From Streptomyces sp. SID3212 (GTDB taxonomy: Bacteria > Actinomycetota > Actinomycetes > Streptomycetales > Streptomycetaceae), in assembly GCF_009865405.1 (NCBI RefSeq), contig NZ_WWJY01000167.1:1-60010 (forward strand): a stretch of 60,010 bases of DNA. The letters run 5' to 3'. A model generated the notes under the pieces. The model searched no databases. It was given only the letters and a program-made list of their open reading frames with translations, and was not told where the DNA came from. Shown here in pieces: positions 40,623-47,552 of this stretch (positions are counted from its first letter, which is position 1; every line of letters begins with the position of its first letter). A program made the position numbers and the translations under genes.

Positions 40623-42851
40623 GTGACCGAGACGACCACGTTCACGCCCGCCGGGGACCCGGAGGGCGCCGAACAGCCGACGGCTGACATCGTGCCGTTC
40701 CCGCTGAAGAAGGAGACCGACTCCGACCCGACCGCCCCGGGTGAGGGTGTGGTGAAGCCGGGGGAGTGGGAGGCCGAACTCCCCGACACTGACGACCCGG
40801 AGGCCGAAGGGCTGAGCGAGGGGGCGCCGGTCGACCCGCCGCGCGAGGTCTACCCGCCCTCGGTCGCCGAATGGATGGAGGGCAAGGACAAGGCCCGTCT
40901 GCCGGTGCTGCCGGACTGGGTGAAGCTCCCTGACCAGCGCACGGCGGTCCGCAAGTGGGCCGTCCGGCACTACTCGGCCGTGGTCGGCTACCACGCGGTC
41001 CGGCTCCCGCTGGTCTACACGCCGAAGATCTGCATGTACTCGCCGCGTGGCGCGTGGCGGTGGTCGACCGCGATCGGCCGGTGGGTCTTCGACGCGGAAG
41101 GCAAGGGCCTGCGGCTCGCCTCCGTGGCCAACGAGGACGCGGCGGAGTACCTGAAGCTGTCCCGGCAGCGCAACGACCGCGTCCGGATGCGGGGGATCGT
41201 CGCGACGGTCGCCGGTTTCGTCGGTCTGGCCGCCGCGCTGACCCTGTACGTGATGGCGCCGTCGTGGCTGCTCATGCTGGCCATGGCGTCGCTGGCCACC
41301 ACCCTCGGTGTGGTGGGGGCGCCGGCGGACCGGCCGCTCATCGACCTGGCCAAGGTGACGTTCCGCAAGCGGAAGCTGTCGTCGGACATCGTCATCCGCG
41401 CACACGAGGCGTCCGGACTGACTACCAAGGATCAGACGATTGCCTTTCCGCGGCCGATCGGCCGGGACGGGGACGGCTGGCGTGTGGTCGTGGATCTCCC
41501 GTACGGCAAGACGTTCGAGGACGCGATGAAGGCTCACGCCCGTCTCGCCTCCGGTATGGACATCGCCCCCACTCAACTCTTTCTCGACAAGGACGAGACG
41601 AGCGGACGGCGGGTGTCGTACTGGATCGCCGACCGTGACCCGCTCGCCGTGCCGTCGGGCAAGTCGCCCTTGCTGGGAGCCACGCGGGTCGACTTCTGGA
41701 AGCCGTTCCCGTGGGGCGTGGATGAGCGCGGCAACCCGGTCATGGCCACCATGCTGTGGTTGTCCCTGCTGGTAGGCGCCGTGCCGCGCCAGGGCAAGAC
41801 GTTCTCCGCCCGCACGATCGCGCTCGCCGCCGCGCTGGACCCGTACGTGCGCCTGTACCTGTTCGACGGCAAGGCGTCGCCGGACTGGCGCAAGTTCGCG
41901 CTGGTCGCGCACCGCATCGGGTTCGGCATCGTCCCCAAGAACGGGATCGACCCAGTGGGGCATCTGCTCGCCTCCCTGCGGGAGTTGAAGGCGGATGTGG
42001 AGGACCGGTACCACCGGCTCTCGGAACTGCCCCTGCACGTCTGCCCCGAGGGCAAGCTCACCCCGGAGATCAGCCGGGACAAGAAGCTGAACATGCCCCT
42101 CACGCTGTTCGTGGTGGACGAGGTGCAGGAGTACCTGACCCACCCCGAGCACGGCAAAGAGATCCTGTCCCTGATGGTCTACCTCGCCCGGGTCGCCCCC
42201 GCCGTCGGCGTGTCCGTGATGACGGCGACGCAGAAGCCGGACGACAAGGCGTGCCCGTCAGAGCTGCGTGACCAGCATCAGGCCCGGTTCGCCCTGCGGG
42301 TCGGCGCCTACCAGGTATCGGACACGATCCTCGGTGCGGGGTCGTACTCGGAAGGGCTGGACGCGTCCAAGCTGCTCAAGTCCCACAAGGGTGTCGGTCT
42401 GCTCAAGGGCATGTCCGACGACTCCGGCATCGTGCGCACCTACCTCGCCGACGGCCGCGACGCCGAACGTGTCCTGACCCGGGCCGCCGCGTTGCGCGAG
42501 GCGGAGGGAACCCTGTCGGGCGACGCGGTCGGCGAGGTCCCGGCGGCGGAGACGTCCGCGACGATCCTTGACGACGTAGCGGCCGTCCTCGGCAAGGGCG
42601 AGGCCAAGGTGTGGTCGGAGACGATCGTGGACCGGCTCGCCGACCTGCGCCCGGACGTCTACGGCCCGTGGGCGGAGCTGGAGCCCAAGCCCAAGGCGGA
42701 AGCACTCACCGCCGCGCTCAAGCCGCACGGCATCGGCACGATGCAGATCAGCCGGCGCATCGAGGGCGAGCAGGTCAACAAGCGCGGCATCAAGCGCGAC
42801 GACATCGCCACTGCCATTACGCAGCGCAACCAGAAGCGGGACGCCGGATAG
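40623..42851 (+). CDS. tra: FtsK/SpoIIIE-type conjugative DNA translocase (TraB/TraSA-like)
   Basis: The 742-aa protein has an acidic N-terminus, two membrane helices (about 190-232), and a RecA-like motor with Walker A GAVPRQGKTFSART (from residue 385) and Walker B LFVVDEVQEYL (about 495). The C-terminal about 90 residues (VLGKGEAKVWSETIVDRLAD, LTAALKPHGIGTMQISRRIE) form a winged helix like the FtsK gamma domain, which in TraB proteins reads the clt repeats. It moves double-stranded DNA between mycelia. Residues 136-167 are encoded by the 95-bp segment duplicated at 32848. AAGGAG lies 10 bases before the GTG. Confidence 0.92.
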   Translation: MTETTTFTPAGDPEGAEQPTADIVPFPLKKETDSDPTAPGEGVVKPGEWEAELPDTDDPEAEGLSEGAPVDPPREVYPPSVAEWMEGKDKARLPVLPDWVKLPDQRTAVRKWAVRHYSAVVGYHAVRLPLVYTPKICMYSPRGAWRWSTAIGRWVFDAEGKGLRLASVANEDAAEYLKLSRQRNDRVRMRGIVATVAGFVGLAAALTLYVMAPSWLLMLAMASLATTLGVVGAPADRPLIDLAKVTFRKRKLSSDIVIRAHEASGLTTKDQTIAFPRPIGRDGDGWRVVVDLPYGKTFEDAMKAHARLASGMDIAPTQLFLDKDETSGRRVSYWIADRDPLAVPSGKSPLLGATRVDFWKPFPWGVDERGNPVMATMLWLSLLVGAVPRQGKTFSARTIALAAALDPYVRLYLFDGKASPDWRKFALVAHRIGFGIVPKNGIDPVGHLLASLRELKADVEDRYHRLSELPLHVCPEGKLTPEISRDKKLNMPLTLFVVDEVQEYLTHPEHGKEILSLMVYLARVAPAVGVSVMTATQKPDDKACPSELRDQHQARFALRVGAYQVSDTILGAGSYSEGLDASKLLKSHKGVGLLKGMSDDSGIVRTYLADGRDAERVLTRAAALREAEGTLSGDAVGEVPAAETSATILDDVAAVLGKGEAKVWSETIVDRLADLRPDVYGPWAELEPKPKAEALTAALKPHGIGTMQISRRIEGEQVNKRGIKRDDIATAITQRNQKRDAG
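41028..41122 (+). repeat. Source copy of the 95-bp repeat inside tra
   Basis: Identical to 32848-32942. Here it is an in-frame, functional part of the tra coding sequence, so it is the probable parent copy. Confidence 0.95.
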
Positions 42852-42863
42852 GTCTCGCAACCT

Positions 42864-42940
42864 GCTACCGGTAGCGGCGGACGTTGCTACCGGTAGCAAC
42901 CCTGCTAGCGACCCAAACCGCCCCTGATCAGGTCGCTAGC
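42864..42940. other. Palindrome cluster after tra, candidate clt/transfer-origin site
   Basis: GCTACCGGTAGC occurs at 42864-42875 and 42886-42897, the second inside the 18-bp perfect palindrome GTTGCTACCGGTAGCAAC (42883-42900). GCTAGCGACC (42904) pairs with GGTCGCTAGC (42931-42940) across CCTGATCAGG. This dense symmetry in 77 non-coding bases directly behind the translocase gene is where clt loci sit in several Streptomyces plasmids. A transcription terminator is the simpler alternative. Confidence 0.5.
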
Positions 42941-42992
42941 GCATAGCGGCCGACCTGCGGAAACCCCCTCCCACCCCCTGAGAGGCCCCCTG

Positions 42993-43244
42993 ATGAGCCT
43001 TGTCGCGCTCGCTGTCGCCTTCCTGCTGATAGTCACCCTCGGTTACGTCGTCAAGTGCTGGCTGAGCCCCTTCGGGGACTGCCGCAAGTGCGACGGCATG
43101 GGCCACGACTTCAAGACCGACCGCAAGGGCAAGACCAAGCGCGGCCGTGACTGCCGCCGCTGCGACGCCACCGGCAAGCGCATACGCATTGGCCGCTGGA
43201 TCTACAACCGTGCCGCGCGCACCTACCGCGCCGGCACCCGCTGA
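42993..43244 (+). CDS. Small membrane protein with DnaJ-like CxxC knuckles (Spd-type)
   Basis: The 83-aa product has one N-terminal membrane helix (LVALAVAFLLIVTLGYVVKC) and two zinc-knuckle motifs, CRKCDGMGHDF and CRRCDATGKRI, spaced like half of a DnaJ zinc domain. It ends in a basic tail. It is the first of four small genes between tra and rep, the place of spd (plasmid spread) genes. Confidence 0.65.
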   Translation: MSLVALAVAFLLIVTLGYVVKCWLSPFGDCRKCDGMGHDFKTDRKGKTKRGRDCRRCDATGKRIRIGRWIYNRAARTYRAGTR

Positions 43245-43261
43245 CCCCACCCGGAGGCCCC

Positions 43262-43456
43262 GTGGAAATCACCATCTCGCTCGTTGTGTTGCTCGCCGTC
43301 GTCGTCGTGCTGCTGCTGCGCTTCAAGGCCGTGGGCGCCGGTGCGGCCGTGGTTGTCGCGCTCTTCGGCTTCTACCTCGCTGGTACCGACGCGGCCGACA
43401 CCGTCAACCAGCTCGTCACCGACTTCACCCACGCCGTGCCCGGCATCGGCCGCTGA
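43262..43456 (+). CDS. Small hydrophobic Spd-like protein
   Basis: The 64-aa protein consists of two hydrophobic helices (ITISLVVLLAVVVVLLLRF, GAGAAVVVALFGFYLAG) and a short polar tail. GTG start after GGAGGCCCC. In AICEs, such proteins take part in intramycelial spread of the element. Confidence 0.6.
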   Translation: MEITISLVVLLAVVVVLLLRFKAVGAGAAVVVALFGFYLAGTDAADTVNQLVTDFTHAVPGIGR

Positions 43457-43476
43457 CCCCAAGGGAGACCAGCACC

Positions 43477-43944
43477 GTGAACGAACCCACCGCGTACGGC
43501 CGTCCGACCGGACACGAGACGGCGGCCGTCGAAGTCCACACACCCACCCCGATCGTCCCCGCCCGCACGGCTCCGCTCATGCCCGTACAGCCGGACACCG
43601 TCCCGACCGTGGCGACCATCGTCCTCCCTGACGGCCGCGTCGTCACCGGCTACGCCATCGAGCCCGCCCAGCCCGAACCGCTCGCCGCCAAGCCGGCTGT
43701 CTCGCGGGCGGTGGTGAACATCGCGCTCGGGGGCGTCGGGTTCCTCGCCGTGTGCGGCGGACTGCTCATGCTCACCGCGTTCATCACCGCCCTCACCGCC
43801 CTGATCACCCAACTCGTCATCCTCGCCGCCGTCATCTTCGGCGGCTGGATCGCCGTGCAGGTCTTCGGCGTGCGCGGCCACTGCGGCGGGACCACGGTCA
43901 ACATCCGCAAGGCCGTCATCAAGCGGAACAAGTTCTACGGCTGA
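43477..43944 (+). CDS. SpdB-like membrane protein
   Basis: The 155-aa protein has a Pro/Thr-rich N-terminus, two long hydrophobic helices (VVNIALGGVGFLAVCGGLLM, ITQLVILAAVIFGGWIAVQV) and a basic C-terminus (NIRKAVIKRNKF). This is the architecture of SpdB spread proteins, which partner TraB in moving plasmids across septa. GTG start after AAGGGAGA. Confidence 0.65.
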   Translation: MNEPTAYGRPTGHETAAVEVHTPTPIVPARTAPLMPVQPDTVPTVATIVLPDGRVVTGYAIEPAQPEPLAAKPAVSRAVVNIALGGVGFLAVCGGLLMLTAFITALTALITQLVILAAVIFGGWIAVQVFGVRGHCGGTTVNIRKAVIKRNKFYG

Positions 43945-43962
43945 TAAGGGAGTCCAACACCC

Positions 43963-44253
43963 GTGATCCGACTGCGCATCAAGGTCATTGACTGGCCGCG
44001 CCGCGCGCTGGCCCTGACCGACGCGCCCCGCCCGGACTGCCGTGACTGCGACGGCGTGGGTGGCATCCCGCACGACTACGGCCACCCCGAGACCGGCGAG
44101 TACGAGGGCACCGAGTGGGAGACCTGCCACTGCTGGACGGAGTGGCACATGGTTCTGCTGCCGCTCCCGCGCCGGCCCCGGTGGCTGCGCCGCCGTCACA
44201 GCGGCCGTGACCCGTGGGGGACCGGCGGCTACAGCGACGAACCGCCCTTCTAG
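43963..44253 (+). CDS. Small Cys-rich Spd-cluster protein
   Basis: The 96-aa product has CRDCDGVGG and, 30 residues on, CHCWTEW, a DnaJ-like split knuckle, followed by a Trp/Arg-rich tail (RRPRWLRRRHSGRDPWGTGG). GTG start after AAGGGAG. It is the second protein in this cluster with a CxxCxGxG-like knuckle. Function unknown. Confidence 0.6.
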   Translation: MIRLRIKVIDWPRRALALTDAPRPDCRDCDGVGGIPHDYGHPETGEYEGTEWETCHCWTEWHMVLLPLPRRPRWLRRRHSGRDPWGTGGYSDEPPF

Positions 44254-44259
44254 CTCTGC

Positions 44260-44320
44260 CCGTGGGCGGCGGCACTCCCGGACAAGGACAGCCCGCCGCC
44301 CACGGTCTCCGTATCCCGAC
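44260..44320 (+). promoter_or_regulatory. AICE hairpin motif, copy 3
   Basis: CCGTGGGCGGCGG pairs perfectly with CCGCCGCCCACGG (13 bp) around a 20-base loop that differs from the others only by one extra A. ATCCCGAC is at 44313-44320; AGGAG and ATG 44344 follow. Confidence 0.85.
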
Positions 44321-44343
44321 GTTGCAGACAGGAGACCTACAGC

Positions 44344-44439
44344 ATGACGCAACAGCGCGTTATCGGCGAGGACGCTTTCGCCCCTGCCACTCGAACGGGG
44401 CGAGTGCTTCGCTCACGTCCTCTGGATCTGCTCTCGTGA
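44344..44439 (+). CDS. 31-aa ORF coupled to the replication genes
   Basis: The ATG follows AGGAG and hairpin copy 3. It encodes MTQQRVIGEDAFAPATRTGR and eleven more residues. The stop overlaps the GTG of the prim-pol gene (GTGA). The strong initiation site and exact overlap argue for a translated leader that couples rep translation to the hairpin; no homology is recognised. Confidence 0.5.
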   Translation: MTQQRVIGEDAFAPATRTGRVLRSRPLDLLS

Positions 44440-45284
44440 ACGCGGCCACGAACACAGCGCGTGCCGCCCTCGCCCTCGCGGCGGCCGGTATCCCGGTCCT
44501 GCCCCTGCGGGCGGGAAAGGTACCGTTCGGTAACTGCCGTTCCTGCAAGGACGGCGCCTGCGGTGGGCGGCCCAACATGAAGTTGGCGGGCCCTTGCCGG
44601 TGCCCCGCGCCGTGCCACGCGTGGGCCGCCGCCACCACCGACCCGCACGTCCTCAACTCGCCCCAGTGGGGCGCCGCATGGCGGCAGGCGGCGGCGGTCG
44701 CCTACCACCCCGGAGGTGCCGGGCTGACCGTTGTCGACCTCGACAACGCGGCGGCCGTCGCGTGGGCCCGCGCGACACTGCCCGCGACCCGGACCGTGGC
44801 AACGACCCGGGGGGACCACTGGATCTACCGGGGCGCCATGCCCTCCGCCAACGCCGTACGGCCCGGGGTCGACATCAAGTCCCTTATGGCATACGCCCGT
44901 TGGCTCGGATGGGGCGTCGGCGCCATGGCCGCTCTCCCGGACTCTGTGCGCGCCTTGGCACTAACGGACCCCCCTCCGGCCCGCAGGGCGCCACAGGCCG
45001 TCTCAGTGCCCTTGGGGGGCGGGAACGGGGAGTGCCGACACCGTACGTCCGTGTTCCTGGATCGTGGCATTGCGATGGCGGAGCGGCAGATTACCGGCGC
45101 CCGGGAGGCGGTGCACGCGACTGTGTACCGGACGTTCCTCGCGGTGCTGGCCACGCACGGGCAGTGCGGCTGCCTCACCGACACGCACGTCGCCCGGCTG
45201 TTTGCCGCCGCGCAGGCCAAAGGCGAATCGCCCCGGCACTGCACGGACGCGTGGACCAACGCCCTCACCAGGTTGGGACTGTGA
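44436..45284 (+). CDS. Prim-pol (bifunctional primase/polymerase) replication protein
   Basis: The 282-aa product has the archaeo-eukaryotic primase core: AALALAAAGIPVLPLRAGKV, the catalytic Asp pair in LTVVDLDN (near residue 101), GDHWIYRG and GVDIKSLMAYARWLGWG. A Cys/His-rich insert (CRSCKDGACGG, CRCPAPCHAW, residues about 30-65) probably binds zinc. A C-terminal helical part (AVHATVYRTFLAVLATHGQC) follows. It should prime or initiate replication of the excised element together with the helicase gene 2 bases downstream. GTG start inside the stop of the 31-aa ORF. Confidence 0.8.
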   Translation: MNAATNTARAALALAAAGIPVLPLRAGKVPFGNCRSCKDGACGGRPNMKLAGPCRCPAPCHAWAAATTDPHVLNSPQWGAAWRQAAAVAYHPGGAGLTVVDLDNAAAVAWARATLPATRTVATTRGDHWIYRGAMPSANAVRPGVDIKSLMAYARWLGWGVGAMAALPDSVRALALTDPPPARRAPQAVSVPLGGGNGECRHRTSVFLDRGIAMAERQITGAREAVHATVYRTFLAVLATHGQCGCLTDTHVARLFAAAQAKGESPRHCTDAWTNALTRLGL

Positions 45285-45286
45285 CC

Positions 45287-46762
45287 ATGGCTGACGACGA
45301 GAAGAACCCGGCCCGCGAGATCATCACCGACTACGCGCAGTCCCACTTCCGGTACTTCCGTACGCCGGACGGGACCGTATACGCGCAGAAGAACGGCCAG
45401 CCCGTTGCCCGCCCGATCCGCTCCCAGGGCACGACCGGCAGTCACCGGCAGGAACTCATGGTCGGTCTCTTCCGCGACGGGCGAGGCGTGTTCAACGGGA
45501 CCGCGCTGAAAGAGGCGTTGGACCTGATCGAGGCGCTCGCGCTGTCCGAGGACGTGCAGCCCGTGCACATCCGCGTCGCCCCCGGATTCGACGGGGCGAC
45601 CTGGTTGGACCTGGGCCGCGACGACGGGCAGTCCGTCCGCATCCACCCCACCGGATGGGACATCGTCACTCCCAACCCGCAGGAGGTGTGCTGGCGGCGC
45701 ACCCAGCTCACCGGGGAGCTCCCTCTGCCTGTCAAGGACACGAACGGCAAGGGCATCGATCTGCTGATGCGGCTGTGCAACTTCGCCGGCGCGGAAACCG
45801 AGTGCCTGGCCATTGCGTGGCTGATCGGTTGTCTCGGTCCGTCCGTGCCCGTCCCCGCCCCGTTCCTCACCGGCCCCCAGGGCGCCGGGAAGTCCACGGG
45901 CGGCCGGATGCTCGTGCGGATCATCGAGGGCATGAGCGGTGATCTGCGCAGGGCCCCGAAGGATGAGGAGAACCTGATCGCGGCGGTGGCGGCCGGATGG
46001 GTCACCGCCCTGGACAACCTCTCGCACATGACGCCGGACCTGTCCGACGCCATGTGCTGCATCGTCACCGGGGCCGAGAGCGTCAAGCGCGCCCTGTTCA
46101 CCGACGGAGACGTCTTCCGCGTCGGCTACCGCCGCCCGCTGCTCCTGACCGGCATTGACGTCGGCGTCATCCGTCCCGACCTCGCCGAACGCCTCCTACC
46201 GCTCCGCCTGGAACGCCCCAAGGTGAGGCGGACCGAGGCCGAACTGTGGGCGGAGTACGCGGAAGTGCTGCCCGTCGTGCTCGGGTCCTTGCTGGACCTC
46301 ACCGTCAGGGTCCGCGCGGCGCAGGCGGAGACCCCCACCGACCTGCGGATGGCCGACTTCGCCCATCTGTGCGCGCAGCTCGATGCGGCCACCGGGCTCG
46401 GGGCTCTGGCCGCGTACCGGGCCAGGCTGGACGATCTGAACGACGACGTGATCGAGGGCGACCTGTTGGCACAGACTGTCCTCCGTCACGCCGAGACCAT
46501 CGAGCCGGGCACGGTGCAGCGGATGACGTCCACGGAGTGGCTCAGCTGTCTCAGTCGCTTGTACAGCGGCGACGACTGCCGCCCGCTGCCCAAGGGTTGG
46601 CCGACCACGGGCAAGGTGCTCTCCGACCGTCTCAAGCGCCTACAACCCACTCTCGCTGCCCGGGGCGTCCTCATCGACACGGGCCGCACCAGCGAGGGCC
46701 GATACCTGGAAATGACCCGCCCCGCCCCGGCGTCCCCACACGAGCAACAGCGGATGTACTGA
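45287..46762 (+). CDS. Replication ATPase/helicase partner of the prim-pol
   Basis: The 491-aa protein has an N-terminal domain of about 180 residues and an AAA+/superfamily-3-like ATPase with Walker A TGPQGAGKSTGG (from residue 196), Walker B-like WVTALDNLSHM (about 240) and a downstream arginine-rich segment (DLAERLLPLRLERPKVRR). The C-terminus has a winged-helix-like end (GKVLSDRLKRLQPTLAARGV). Primase and helicase are often one chain; here they are split into adjacent genes 2 bases apart. It ends at a terminator just before the iteron region. Confidence 0.75.
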   Translation: MADDEKNPAREIITDYAQSHFRYFRTPDGTVYAQKNGQPVARPIRSQGTTGSHRQELMVGLFRDGRGVFNGTALKEALDLIEALALSEDVQPVHIRVAPGFDGATWLDLGRDDGQSVRIHPTGWDIVTPNPQEVCWRRTQLTGELPLPVKDTNGKGIDLLMRLCNFAGAETECLAIAWLIGCLGPSVPVPAPFLTGPQGAGKSTGGRMLVRIIEGMSGDLRRAPKDEENLIAAVAAGWVTALDNLSHMTPDLSDAMCCIVTGAESVKRALFTDGDVFRVGYRRPLLLTGIDVGVIRPDLAERLLPLRLERPKVRRTEAELWAEYAEVLPVVLGSLLDLTVRVRAAQAETPTDLRMADFAHLCAQLDAATGLGALAAYRARLDDLNDDVIEGDLLAQTVLRHAETIEPGTVQRMTSTEWLSCLSRLYSGDDCRPLPKGWPTTGKVLSDRLKRLQPTLAARGVLIDTGRTSEGRYLEMTRPAPASPHEQQRMY

Positions 46763-46788
46763 CCCCGCCCCCACGCTCACGCGGACAA

Positions 46789-46833
46789 GCAAGAAGAGCA
46801 CCATCGCCCAGCCCGACGGGGTGCTCTTCTTGC
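46789..46833. terminator. Terminator after the replication genes
   Basis: GCAAGAAGAGCACC (46789-46802) pairs perfectly with GGTGCTCTTCTTGC (46820-46833). Confidence 0.85.
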
Positions 46834-46949
46834 TGTTCGGCGCCGTGCGCCGTGCCAAGGTCGCGCCGCGTAGCGGCACCTTCTTCACGTTCTGAGCGGC
46901 ACCGCACTACAGCAGACACCCCCTCTCTCTTTCCTAAGAGGGAAGACGC

Positions 46950-47166
46950 TGCGTCATCTGCGTCATGCGAGCCGGGAAACGGCCCCTGAGCTGCGGCTAC
47001 AGCCATGACGCAGACGGCCGTGCCTGCGTCATCCTGCGTCATCTGCGTCATGGGCTGCGTCACGGATGACGCAGCCCATGACGCACCCATGACGCAGGAC
47101 TCGCCTCCTGCGTCACTTAAAACCGCAGGTCAGAAGCCCGAATGACGCGGATGACGCAATGACGCA
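46950..47166. repeat. Iteron cluster: 13 exact TGACGCA/TGCGTCA heptamers
   Basis: Exact copies start at 46950, 46959, 47006, 47025, 47035, 47044, 47056, 47067, 47079, 47090, 47109, 47152 and 47160, in both orientations; near-copies lie at 47143 and 47188. Most extend to ATGACGCAG or its complement. Thirteen copies of a heptamer in 217 bases lie between the rep terminator and xis. The place and density suggest the replication origin or a site read by Tra or Xis. Confidence 0.9.
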
Positions 47167-47251
47167 GAAATCCGCACCTCGGACAGAGGCGTCATCCGCC
47201 ACCTCCGCAAGGCCCCCGAAAGTCCGCTCCTCGCCCCCTGGGAGATCTCGC

Positions 47252-47467
47252 ATGGACACGGCCCCTGCCGACGCATTCGACAACACCCTCGTACTGCTCA
47301 CGGTCGAGGAGGCGGCCCGCCGACTCCGCATCGGCCGCACCACGTGCTTCGCGCTCATCCGCGCCGGCGAACTGGAGTCCATCGACATCGGCCGTCTCCG
47401 TCGCGTCCCCGCAGACGCACCGGCCGCATACCTCGCCCGCCGACGTGCGGCCAAACGAGCCGCTTGA
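47252..47467 (+). CDS. xis: Excisionase (AlpA/MerR-like helix-turn-helix)
   Basis: The 71-aa basic protein carries LLTVEEAARRLRIGRTTCFA and LIRAGELESIDIGRLRRVPA, the winged HTH found in Xis proteins of pSAM2-like elements. It lies just before int, the standard xis-int order. ATG 47252 follows GGGAG; an upstream in-frame ATG at 47159 lies within the iterons and would add 31 unconserved residues. Confidence 0.85.
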   Translation: MDTAPADAFDNTLVLLTVEEAARRLRIGRTTCFALIRAGELESIDIGRLRRVPADAPAAYLARRRAAKRAA

Positions 47468-47473
47468 CCACGC

Positions 47474-47529
47474 CCGGGGCGGCAGCACTCCCGGACAGGA
47501 CAGCCCGCCGCCCCGGTCCCCATCCCGAC
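47474..47529 (+). promoter_or_regulatory. AICE hairpin motif, copy 4
   Basis: A 12-position stem (47474-47485 with 47505-47516, one A/C mismatch) surrounds the same 19-base loop as copies 1 and 2. ATCCCGAC is at 47522-47529, AGGAG and the int GTG at 47553 follow. Confidence 0.85.
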
Positions 47530-47552
47530 ACCCAAGAAACAGGAGCCTGCCA

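Noticed and set aside
46640-46888. An 82-codon minus-strand ORF across the rep terminator
   Set aside because: It spans a strong terminator and the 3' end of the helicase gene and has no recognisable content.
46950-47166. A CRISPR array
   Set aside because: Repeats are only 7-9 bases, in both orientations and irregularly spaced; no cas genes are present. The 16-bp and 17-bp arrays are gapless tandem repeats and are not CRISPR either.
47159-47251. An N-terminal extension of the excisionase
   Set aside because: It would begin within the iterons and add unconserved residues; ATG 47252 has a good ribosome-binding site.
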